5,038 nt of DNA, taken from positions 1-5,038 of the forward strand of contig JAIRPC010000026.1 of NCBI GenBank assembly GCA_031257215.1. Reading direction: 5' to 3'. Shown piece by piece: positions 1 through 4,299 of the stretch (the stretch's first letter is position 1; every line of letters starts with the position of its first letter). The position numbers and the translations under genes were made by a program. The notes under the pieces were generated by a model. The model searched no databases. It saw only the letters and a list, made by a program, of their open reading frames with translations, and had not been told where the DNA came from. This DNA is from Eubacteriales Family XIII. Incertae Sedis bacterium (GTDB lineage Bacteria; Bacillota; Clostridia; Peptostreptococcales; Anaerovoracaceae).

Positions 1-7
1 GGCAACA

Positions 8-27
8 TGAAATCCTAAGTGCAACCC
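8..27 (-). repeat. IS30-type end motif, copy A (element outside window)
   Basis: TGAAATCCTAAGTGCAACCC on the plus strand matches the window consensus TGAAATATTTAGTGCAACCC at 17 of 20 positions. Read on the minus strand it begins GGGTTGCACTTAGG, which resembles termini of many IS30-family elements. Its orientation is that of the transposase-proximal end at 1898-1917, so the body of the matching element should lie to the left, outside this window. The identity as an IS end is inferred; the repeat itself is seen directly. Confidence 0.55.
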
Positions 28-103
28 TTTTGGGCCATATCATGGAATTGGTCAGCGCATTGATTTTTCGGGATAAAAATTACCATAGGCGGAAGGGTTT
101 TTG

Positions 104-114
104 TATGTTAGAAT
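104..114 (+). promoter_or_regulatory. Extended -10 promoter of an interrupted gene
   Basis: TATGTTAGAAT contains an extended -10 (TG-t-TAGAAT, hexamer 109-114). It has the same form as the yebC (TATGGTAGAAT) and ftsZ (TATGGTATAAT) promoters in this window. No good -35 is present at 17 bp (TAGGCG). Transcription would start near 121, about 13 bases before the AGGAGG at 134-139, so promoter and RBS fit together as a real gene start. Confidence 0.5.
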
Positions 115-133
115 AGGTAATGCAGAACGAAAC

Positions 134-147
134 AGGAGGTTTTTGTG
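134..147 (+). promoter_or_regulatory. Strong RBS and GTG start, gene cut off by the IS
   Basis: AGGAGG (134-139) is followed after 5 bases by GTG at 145-147. With the extended -10 just upstream this is a complete expression signal. The frame reads on for 63 codons to 336, but only the first five or so codons precede the apparent left edge of the IS element near 161. The rest crosses IS-end sequence and then runs antisense to the transposase C-terminus, with no recognisable domain. The simplest reading is the truncated 5' end of a host gene whose body was lost or displaced. The original gene cannot be identified. Confidence 0.4.
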
Positions 148-160
148 TGCAGCAAAGCCA

Positions 161-180
161 GGGTAGCCCCAAATCAATTT
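161..180 (+). repeat. Candidate right terminal inverted repeat of the IS
   Basis: GGGTAGCCCCAAATCAATTT is compared with GGGTTGCACTAAATTTTTCA, the minus-strand reading of 1917-1898. They share GGGT, GC, C and AAAT, 11 of the first 14 positions, and diverge afterwards. It lies on the 3' side of the transposase, as a right inverted repeat should. The degeneracy suggests an old or inactive end. Confidence 0.4.
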
Positions 181-184
181 TTTT

Positions 185-204
185 TGAAATATTTAGTGCC
201 ACCC
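185..204 (-). repeat. IS30-type end motif, copy B
   Basis: TGAAATATTTAGTGCCACCC differs from the window consensus at a single position (C for A at 200). It has the same orientation as copies A, C and D. It lies on the 3' side of the transposase, where an inverted copy would be expected, so it cannot simply be the partner end of the same element. Confidence 0.55.
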
Positions 205-230
205 CTTTCAGGCTGTATGAAATTGATGCA

Positions 231-246
231 TTGCGAGCCGTGCGGT
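231..246 (+). repeat. Inner inverted repeat flanking the transposase (3' side)
   Basis: TTGCGAGCCGTGCGGT is the inverted repeat of 1581-1596 with one mismatch in 16. The pair brackets the transposase gene tightly: 15 bases beyond the stop on this side, 17 bases beyond the start codon on the other. Because the transposase transcript probably starts near 1596, the repeat would sit at both ends of the mRNA and could pair. Confidence 0.6.
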
Positions 247-256
247 TTGTGTTTTG

Positions 257-275
257 GCCTGCTACTTAAGCAGGC
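257..275 (-). terminator. Stem-loop over the transposase stop codon
   Basis: GCCTGCT (257-263) and AGCAGGC (269-275) form a perfect 7-bp stem with a 5-base loop containing part of the transposase stop region (TAG, complement of 262-264). On the minus strand no U-tract follows (CAAAACAC), so it is not a classical intrinsic terminator. It may protect the 3' end or block read-through. The structure is seen; the role is inferred. Confidence 0.35.
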
Positions 276-1563
276 TCGGTTTCAAAGTGATATCGTCCGG
301 ATTGACAATACTTATGTCCAGCTTTTCATGCAATGAGTCAATTGTGGCGAAATGACGCGAAAACATTTCTGTAGGGGTCTGCCCGCCAATTGACTTGCGC
401 GCATAGGAGTTGATGTGGTTCATCATAAGATTCACGTCGCTTTGCGTAAGCTCGTCAAATGATGAGCCTTTAGGCAGGATGGAGCGTATCAGCCTATGAT
501 TGTTTTCACATCCTGCCTTTTGGTTTGACTGATAAGGGTCACAGAAGAACACGCTGGTTCTTTGTGTGCCGTTTGCATCGGTTTCGATTTTTGACGGCGC
601 AGAGAATTCCGGCCCGTTGTCCGTAATGATGACGGGAAACATCAGCCGGAAATCCTCAAGCCCAAGCCGCCCATGGATCTGTCCGAATATATTTTCGACA
701 GACAGGGCAGTGTTGGCATCCCTTAGAAACGCCAACATGAAATGGGACAGGGGGAAGTAGAGCGTAAGCAATACTTTCGACGAACCCCCGGCCCCGACGA
801 CAGTGTCCATTTCGACAGGCTGTATGTCGGGGTTTTCCTTCCTGAAAGCGAGGTAATCGTCCCACGTCCTGCCGTTTCTGCATGACCGCTCAACCCTGGC
901 TGCGCGTTTTTTTCGCCTTGGGCGAAGCCTGACCTTGCGGGCGAGGTCTACGCTCGAAACACCGAAGCAGTTTGCCGCTATATACTTGTACAAGGTTTTG
1001 TCCGATATCATAAGCGCGTCTTTGTTGTTGCGGCATATATGATAAGGCGACTGCCCTTGTTTGATCAGTGGGCTTACGATTCCATCAATACGTTTAAGTT
1101 CGCCCGGATTTACAGCGATGCCGCTGCGCGAATCCGCAAGTGTCTGCGCATAGATACCCTGCGCGGTTTTTGCTTTGTAGACGAACTTGGCAAGAGAACA
1201 TCGGGTGCGCACACGGCAGCCATTGCATACGTATGGGGGCTTGTCCAGACGTTTGCAGTAATCAGGCTCAAACATGCCGCACACATGGTTGCACAGTTTG
1301 CAGCCGCTGCAATATTCGCGATGGCATTCTTCTTTCTCGCATATCCATTGTTCTTTGCAGGAACCGCGATGCCTGCATTCATTGAATGGCGCACCAAACC
1401 CTCCGCTTTTCCGCTGGATGGAATTTCTTTGCACTTCCCTTGAAATCGTTCCGGCGCTTCGCCCGAGCGCCCTGGCTATCGATTTGAAGGATTCCTGCCG
1501 GTCAAGCGAATGTTCTATTGCCCTGCGCTCACAAAGAGTAAGCTGTTTATATTTATTTGCCAT
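262..1563 (-). CDS. IS30-family transposase
   Basis: This is a DDE transposase that would cut and join the ends of its own element. Counting from the ATG at 1563 it has 433 residues. An N-terminal helix-turn-helix of IS30 type lies at about 5-47 (LTLCERRAIEHSL...IARALGRSAGTISREVQRN). A cysteine-rich segment at about 63-122 has 12 Cys and is likely zinc-binding. The rve/RNase H-like core has candidate catalytic residues D253 (VEMDTVVG), D315 (IITDNGPEF) and E353 (AGCENNHRLIR). The C-terminal half ends with the family-typical NSYARKSIGGQTPTEMF. The start at 1563 is preferred over an in-frame ATG at 1596 because AAAGGA lies 6 bases upstream of it, and the predicted transcript begins near 1596. 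The frame is uninterrupted with all key residues present, so the enzyme may be active. GC content is lower than in ftsZ, as expected for an acquired gene. Confidence 0.95.
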   Translation of the reverse strand: MANKYKQLTLCERRAIEHSLDRQESFKSIARALGRSAGTISREVQRNSIQRKSGGFGAPFNECRHRGSCKEQWICEKEECHREYCSGCKLCNHVCGMFEPDYCKRLDKPPYVCNGCRVRTRCSLAKFVYKAKTAQGIYAQTLADSRSGIAVNPGELKRIDGIVSPLIKQGQSPYHICRNNKDALMISDKTLYKYIAANCFGVSSVDLARKVRLRPRRKKRAARVERSCRNGRTWDDYLAFRKENPDIQPVEMDTVVGAGGSSKVLLTLYFPLSHFMLAFLRDANTALSVENIFGQIHGRLGLEDFRLMFPVIITDNGPEFSAPSKIETDANGTQRTSVFFCDPYQSNQKAGCENNHRLIRSILPKGSSFDELTQSDVNLMMNHINSYARKSIGGQTPTEMFSRHFATIDSLHEKLDISIVNPDDITLKPSLLK

Positions 1564-1580
1564 TTGGTTTCCTTTCCAAC

Positions 1581-1596
1581 ACCGCATGGCTCGCAA
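1581..1596 (-). repeat. Inner inverted repeat flanking the transposase (5' side)
   Basis: ACCGCATGGCTCGCAA on the plus strand is the inverted partner of 231-246, with one mismatch in 16. In the transposase mRNA it would form about the first 16 nucleotides, followed almost at once by the ribosome binding site GGAAAGGA (1570-1577). Confidence 0.6.
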
Positions 1597-1602
1597 GAAA
1601 CC

Positions 1603-1611
1603 ATCATAGCA
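1603..1611 (-). promoter_or_regulatory. Transposase promoter (extended -10)
   Basis: On the minus strand the sequence reads TGC-TATGAT, an extended -10 with the hexamer at 1608-1603. The -35 at 17 bp (TGGATT) is weak. The predicted transcription start is near 1596, leaving a leader of about 33 nucleotides before the ATG at 1563. Placement relative to RBS and start is good. Confidence 0.5.
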
Positions 1612-1635
1612 TTAAGGGCAATACAAATCCACCTT

Positions 1636-1656
1636 GATGCGCGGAAGCATCCCGCG
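1636..1656. other. Two overlapping, mutually exclusive hairpins
   Basis: GATGC (1636-1640) can pair with GCATC (1647-1651), or CGCGG (1640-1644) with CCGCG (1652-1656). The two stems share sequence and cannot both form. They lie upstream of the predicted transposase start site, so they would matter only for transcripts reading in from outside. Any function is speculative. Confidence 0.3.
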
Positions 1657-1822
1657 AGGGTGGGCGTTTACACTGCGAAAAACATATCTTGAAGATTGCC
1701 GTATCCAGGGCATAGGCACTGCTGCGGTGGGTGGGGCATGCAAAGTGAGTCGCGCGCCGAACTGTTCGCTTTTCAAGAAGGTGCAGTAACTTCGCTCCGT
1801 CCCGGCACTGTCCTATTGAAGT

Positions 1823-1853
1823 CGGGGGCTCTGCCCCCGCACCCCCGTCGGGG
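1823..1853. repeat. REP-like GC-rich double palindrome
   Basis: CGGGGGC-TCT-GCCCCCG (1823-1839) is a perfect 7-bp palindrome with a 3-base loop. It is followed by CCCC-GTC-GGGG (1843-1853), a second short stem. Adjacent GGGGCTCTGCCCC-type palindromes are commonly seen as dispersed intergenic repeats in bacteria, hence the REP-like label. Only one copy is in the window, so dispersal is not shown. It could instead stop transcription reading into the IS. Confidence 0.45.
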
Positions 1854-1871
1854 ACACACCGAACCCCGCCG

Positions 1872-1891
1872 CGAAATATTAACTGCAACCG
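1872..1891 (-). repeat. IS30-type end motif, copy C
   Basis: CGAAATATTAACTGCAACCG matches the consensus TGAAATATTTAGTGCAACCC at 16 of 20 positions, with no gaps. It lies 6 bases to the left of copy D in the same orientation, giving a tandem pair of ends with a 26-base period. Confidence 0.45.
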
Positions 1892-1897
1892 AGCGCC

Positions 1898-1917
1898 TGA
1901 AAAATTTAGTGCAACCC
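1898..1917 (-). repeat. IS30-type end motif, copy D; candidate left terminal repeat
   Basis: TGAAAAATTTAGTGCAACCC matches the consensus at 19 of 20 positions. Read on the minus strand (GGGTTGCACTAAATTT...) it faces into the element that holds the transposase and lies on that gene's 5' side, as a left inverted repeat should. The partner would be 161-180. Confidence 0.5.
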
Positions 1918-1994
1918 TCGCTGTGCTCGGGGGTAGCGCTTAAGTTTCCGGCTTGCCATTTTAGCCTCGACAACAGACAACAAACCAACGCGAG

Positions 1995-2023
1995 TAGACG
2001 CTACGCTGTTCATATGGTAGAAT
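1995..2023 (+). promoter_or_regulatory. yebC promoter
   Basis: The -35 TAGACG (1995-2000, 4 of 6 to TTGACA), a 17-bp spacer and the extended -10 TG-g-TAGAAT (2018-2023) form a well-spaced sigma-A-type promoter. The start would be near 2030, leaving a leader of about 97 bases before yebC. The promoter lies just outside the IS element, so yebC expression does not appear to depend on it. Confidence 0.6.
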
Positions 2024-2055
2024 ATTCTCTGATGTATTATACCTATGATACTGGC

Positions 2056-2094
2056 TTCGCTGCGCTCGGCACACACGGCTTTCGGTGCGGCGAA
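2056..2094 (+). promoter_or_regulatory. Hairpin in the yebC leader
   Basis: TTCGCTGCGC (2056-2065) pairs over all 10 positions with GTGCGGCGAA (2085-2094), two of the pairs being G-U, around a 19-base loop. It ends 21 bases before the yebC RBS (AAGGAG, 2116-2121). No known riboswitch or leader class is recognised. It might affect mRNA stability or translation, or be a chance fold in a GC-rich leader. Confidence 0.35.
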
Positions 2095-2126
2095 AACGTA
2101 TAGTCTTATAATAGTAAGGAGAAACT

Positions 2127-2849
2127 ATGGGCAGGCACGGTACGATAGCGGGACGCAAGGCGGCGCAGGACGCGAAGCGGGGCGCGCTTTTCACGAAGCA
2201 CGCTAGGGCGATAATGATGGCGGCGAAGGGCGGTGGCGATCCCGATTACAACGCGTCGCTGAAAAACGCCATTGAGCGCGCCAAGGCAATAAACCTCCCT
2301 AAGGACAAGATAACCCAGGCGATAAAGAAGGGCACGGGCGAGCTCGAAGGCGAGACCTACGAGGAGCTTTCATACGAGGGCTACGGCCCCGGCGGCGTCG
2401 CGGTCGTAGTGGACGCGCTTACGGACAACAAAAACCGCACCAACTCCGCTATAAAGCATATCTTCGACAAGCACAACGGCAACCTCGGCGTTCCTGGCTG
2501 TGTCGCGTATATGTTTGAGCGCAAGGGCATTATCCTCGTAGAGAGCGCAGGCGGCGTGGACGAGGACACTCTCATGGAGGCGGCGCTCGACGCGGGAGCG
2601 GAGGACTTCAAGACTGCGGACGAGTTCTTTGAGATCATCACATCGACAGAGGACTTCCATGCCGTAGCGGACGCGCTTCGCTCGGCGGGCTACGAGCTTG
2701 CGGAAGCGGATATCGAACAGGTGGCGAATATCGAGGCCGAGCCAAAGACGGACGGCGAGAAAAATTCGCTCATAAAGCTGATTGACGCGCTTGAAGAGCA
2801 GGACGATGTGCAGAAGGTGTACTCGAATTGCTCTGTGGAGCTGGGATAG
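2127..2849 (+). CDS. yebC: YebC/TACO1-family regulatory protein
   Basis: A cytosolic protein of 240 residues, the usual family length. The family was long annotated as DNA-binding transcriptional regulators (PmpR). More recent work links YebC/TACO1 proteins to the ribosome and to translation of difficult sequences such as proline stretches, so the role here is left open. The N-terminal signature GRKAAQDAKRGALFTKHARAI (6-26), the helical segment YNASLKNAIERAKAINLPKDKITQAIKKGTG, and YEGYGPGGVAVVVDALTDNKNRT (about 83-105) are diagnostic. The MGRHGTIAG start replaces the commoner MAGHSKWANI, a variant seen in Bacillota. ATG 2127 is chosen because AAGGAG (2116-2121) lies 5 bases upstream. It is next to ftsZ rather than its frequent neighbour ruvC, and has its own promoter and a hairpin at its end, so it is probably transcribed alone. 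Confidence 0.95.
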   Translation: MGRHGTIAGRKAAQDAKRGALFTKHARAIMMAAKGGGDPDYNASLKNAIERAKAINLPKDKITQAIKKGTGELEGETYEELSYEGYGPGGVAVVVDALTDNKNRTNSAIKHIFDKHNGNLGVPGCVAYMFERKGIILVESAGGVDEDTLMEAALDAGAEDFKTADEFFEIITSTEDFHAVADALRSAGYELAEADIEQVANIEAEPKTDGEKNSLIKLIDALEEQDDVQKVYSNCSVELG

Positions 2850-2869
2850 GCGTTCACTGAATGCCTATC
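2845..2869 (+). terminator. yebC: Hairpin overlapping the yebC stop, possible terminator
   Basis: GATAGGCGTTC (2845-2855) and GAATGCCTATC (2859-2869) form an 11-bp stem with one G-U pair and a 3-base ACT loop. The yebC stop codon TAG (2847-2849) is inside the 5' arm. The following sequence is AU-rich (TTTCGATTATTTTG) but lacks an unbroken T-run, so it would be a weak intrinsic terminator. The stem is unlikely to be chance. Confidence 0.5.
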
Positions 2870-2887
2870 AAGTCATTTCGATTATTT

Positions 2888-2905
2888 TGTAACTAAAAAG
2901 TTACA
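2888..2905. promoter_or_regulatory. Palindrome over the ftsZ -35 box, candidate operator
   Basis: TGTAACT-AAAA-AGTTACA has perfect 7-base arms (2888-2894, 2899-2905). Its right arm contains five of the six bases of the -35 hexamer TTACAC (2901-2906). A dimeric regulator bound here would block RNA polymerase, so repression is the natural guess. The site does not match an operator family I can name with confidence. Confidence 0.45.
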
Positions 2906-2929
2906 CGGCTGAAATATTTATGGTATAAT
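2901..2929 (+). promoter_or_regulatory. ftsZ: ftsZ promoter
   Basis: The -35 TTACAC (2901-2906), a 17-bp spacer and the extended -10 TG-g-TATAAT (2924-2929, perfect hexamer) make this the strongest promoter in the window. Transcription should start near 2936, about 53 bases upstream of the ftsZ ATG. It would drive ftsZ and the coupled methyltransferase gene. Confidence 0.75.
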
Positions 2930-2936
2930 TGTTGCC

Positions 2937-3002
2937 ATGATGAGATATATGAGATATTGGCAATATGCACTAAGGAGGGACTATCAAGATGCTGCAATTT
3001 GA
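2937..3002 (+). CDS. Possible leaderless 21-codon upstream ORF
   Basis: ATGATG at 2937-2942 sits at or within a base of the predicted ftsZ transcription start. It opens a frame of 21 codons (beginning MMRYMRYWQY) that ends with TGA at 3000-3002, 11 bases inside ftsZ in another frame. It reads through the ftsZ RBS (AAGGAGG, 2972-2978). No RBS can precede it, so it would be translated only as a leaderless start. Residues 2-7 come from a 9-bp duplication. Could be chance; there is no evidence of conservation. Confidence 0.2.
   Translation: MMRYMRYWQYALRRDYQDAAI
2940..2957 (+). repeat. Perfect 9-bp tandem duplication in the ftsZ leader
   Basis: ATGAGATAT occurs twice head to tail (2940-2948 and 2949-2957) in the predicted first 25 nucleotides of the ftsZ mRNA. 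The 9-base period keeps the upstream frame in register (MRYMRY). Confidence 0.6.
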
Positions 3003-4299
3003 ACCAAAGGAAGGCGTACCCGCGAAGATTATAGTCGTGGGTATAGGTGGCGGCGGTGGCAACGCGGTGAATTGGATGATTGATTCGGGGCTTGAAGGCG
3101 TCGAATTCGCGGTTATCAATACCGACGTGCAGGATCTTGAGGGGTCCAAGGCCGACATAAAGATACCTATCGGAGAGAAAGTCACTGGTGGGCTCGGCGC
3201 GGGGCGCAACCCCGAGAAGGGCCAGTCCGCGGCGGAGGAGAGCAGCCAGGACATAGAGGCCGCGATCAAGGGCGCGGACATGGTGTTCGTCACGGCTGGC
3301 ATGGGCGGCGGCACGGGCACGGGCGCGGCGCCTATCGTCGCGAAGATAGCGCGTGACCTGGGCATACTCACGGTCGGCGTCGTTACGAAGCCGTTCAGCT
3401 TCGAGGGCAGGAAATGCAGGGACAACGCCGAGCTTGGCGTTGGCTATCTGCGCAAATACGTGGATGCTCTAGTTGTGGTTCCGAACGACAAGCTTCTTCT
3501 TATTACTGACAAGAGCACCACCATAGAGCAGTCGTTCAAGCTGGCGAATGAGGTTCTCCGGCAGGGCGTACAGGCTATCACGGACATCATCACGCAGTCG
3601 GGGCTTATCAACGTAGACTTCGCGGACGTGAAGACAGTCATGGCGAATCGCGGGATGGCGCATATGGGCGTCGGCCACGGCAAGGGCGAGAACCGCGTGG
3701 CGGATGCCGTCAAGGAAGCGATAGAAAACCCGTTGCTTGAAACGTCCATCGACGGCGCGAAGGCGATACTTCTGAACGTGACGGGCGGCTACGACCTGAG
3801 CCTGCTCGACGTGAACGCTGCGGCGGAGCAGATAGAGCAGGCGGCGGACAAGGATGTCATTCTTATTTTCGGAACGGCCGTATATGAGGATTTGAGTGAT
3901 GAGATCAATATAACTGTGATCGCCACAGGGTTCGAGAACCGTGGCGCGGAGCGGGAAGAAACAGCCGCTCAGGGAGAAGCGCAGGCAGCGGCTTCAATTC
4001 AACCGCAAGCGGCTTCCGCGCCGTCCGCACAGCAGGAGGCGGCTACGGGGCTGGGGCTGGGGCTGGGCGAACAGCAGCCGCAGTACGGCATCGATTTCTA
4101 CGAGGGCGGCGGCGACAACACGCCTGAAAATCTCGCGTACACGCGACAGCCTGCTTCCGACGACGAGCGCGAGGCCGCAGGGTTCGAGTTCTTCGACAGG
4201 GAAGCCGAGCCTAGCCAGGAGTCGCTCGGCGGTCTCTATGACACGGACGGTGGAGGCGACAACGACTTTACTGTGCCGGATTTTCTTAGAAAAGATTGA
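2989..4299 (+). CDS. ftsZ: Cell division protein FtsZ
   Basis: This tubulin-like GTPase polymerises at mid-cell into the Z-ring that recruits the division machinery. Of 436 residues, the nucleotide-binding domain shows the glycine-rich T1 loop (GIGGGGGN, about 18-25) and the tubulin signature GGGTGTG (106-112). The T7 loop NVDFAD (208-213) supplies the catalytic aspartates that complete the neighbouring subunit's active site. The core ends near 317 (ITVIATGFE). A long low-complexity linker (about 318-425) follows, first Ala/Gln-rich, then Gly/Asp/Glu-rich. The last residues, FTVPDFLRKD (427-436), form the conserved C-terminal peptide that binds FtsA- or SepF-type tethers. ATG 2989 is preceded by AAGGAGG (2972-2978) at 10 bases. 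ftsA and other dcw genes are not adjacent within the window. The stop TGA overlaps the next gene's start. Confidence 0.98.
   Translation: MLQFEPKEGVPAKIIVVGIGGGGGNAVNWMIDSGLEGVEFAVINTDVQDLEGSKADIKIPIGEKVTGGLGAGRNPEKGQSAAEESSQDIEAAIKGADMVFVTAGMGGGTGTGAAPIVAKIARDLGILTVGVVTKPFSFEGRKCRDNAELGVGYLRKYVDALVVVPNDKLLLITDKSTTIEQSFKLANEVLRQGVQAITDIITQSGLINVDFADVKTVMANRGMAHMGVGHGKGENRVADAVKEAIENPLLETSIDGAKAILLNVTGGYDLSLLDVNAAAEQIEQAADKDVILIFGTAVYEDLSDEINITVIATGFENRGAEREETAAQGEAQAAASIQPQAASAPSAQQEAATGLGLGLGEQQPQYGIDFYEGGGDNTPENLAYTRQPASDDEREAAGFEFFDREAEPSQESLGGLYDTDGGGDNDFTVPDFLRKD
4047..4067 (+). repeat. G-quadruplex motif in the FtsZ linker
   Basis: Three GGGGCT units followed by GGG give four G-runs separated by 2-base loops on the coding strand. 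It is in frame and encodes Leu-Gly repeats (about residues 354-360, GLGLGLG). Four close G-tracts of at least three fit the standard quadruplex rule, so both ftsZ mRNA and the non-template DNA strand could fold here. Confidence 0.6.

Larger units (their letters stand above)
160..206. repeat. 47-bp imperfect palindrome made of two IS-like ends
   Basis: The arms 161-174 (GGGTAGCCCCAAAT) and 191-204 (ATTTAGTGCCACCC) pair at 11 of 14 positions. The spacer includes an eight-T run (178-185). The outer edges of both arms look like IS30 ends facing outward from a tiny core, like a deletion remnant or a MITE-scale derivative. It could instead be a natural palindromic insertion target, since IS30 itself is known to prefer symmetric sites and its own ends. 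Confidence 0.45.
1597..1871. other. Non-coding stretch upstream of the transposase
   Basis: About 275 bases in which I see no credible gene on either strand. Open frames here lack a supported RBS or recognisable protein sequence. The stretch contains the transposase promoter (near 1603-1611), alternative short hairpins at 1636-1656 and a GC-rich double palindrome at 1823-1853. It may be the IS leader region or captured host DNA. Confidence 0.5.
161..1917 (-). mobile_element. IS30-family insertion sequence
   Basis: The element holds one IS30-family transposase gene on the minus strand. Proposed ends are 161-180 (plus strand GGGTAGCCCCAAAT...) and 1898-1917 (minus strand GGGTTGCACTAAAT...), which match at 11 of the first 14 positions. 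This gives about 1757 bp, rather long for the family, because some 330 bp of non-coding DNA lies upstream of the transposase. No matching 2-3 bp target duplication is evident (flanks CCA and TCG). The boundaries are therefore inferred; a more compact alternative is 231-1596. The presence of an IS30 transposase is secure, the exact edges are not. Confidence 0.5.

Noticed and set aside
145..336. 63-codon plus-strand frame from the GTG at 145 as an intact small gene
   Set aside because: The start signals are good, but the frame crosses IS-end repeats and overlaps the transposase 3' end in antisense, with no recognisable protein features. Treated as a truncated gene start instead.
1039..1443. Long plus-strand open frames antisense to the transposase
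   Set aside because: No supported RBS or family resemblance; they are shadows of the transposase reading frame.
1604..1888. 94-codon minus-strand frame upstream of the transposase
   Set aside because: It would start at a TTG within an IS-end copy without an RBS, and reads through the REP-like palindrome. No family recognised.
161..1917. A CRISPR array or new defence locus in the repeat-rich left half
   Set aside because: The repeats are few, irregularly spaced and placed at the edges of an IS30 transposase; no spacers, cas genes or other effector genes are present.
1696..2103. 135-codon plus-strand frame across the intergenic region
   Set aside because: It runs through palindromes, IS-end copies and the yebC promoter, and its composition is unlike a protein. 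No RBS was seen.
2107..2112. Perfect TATAAT just upstream of yebC as its -10 box
   Set aside because: It would put the transcription start at about 2119, inside the RBS, and there is no -35 at suitable spacing. The promoter at 1995-2023 fits better.
2970..3425. 151-codon minus-strand frame opposite ftsZ
   Set aside because: Antisense shadow of the GC-rich, strongly conserved FtsZ GTPase domain.
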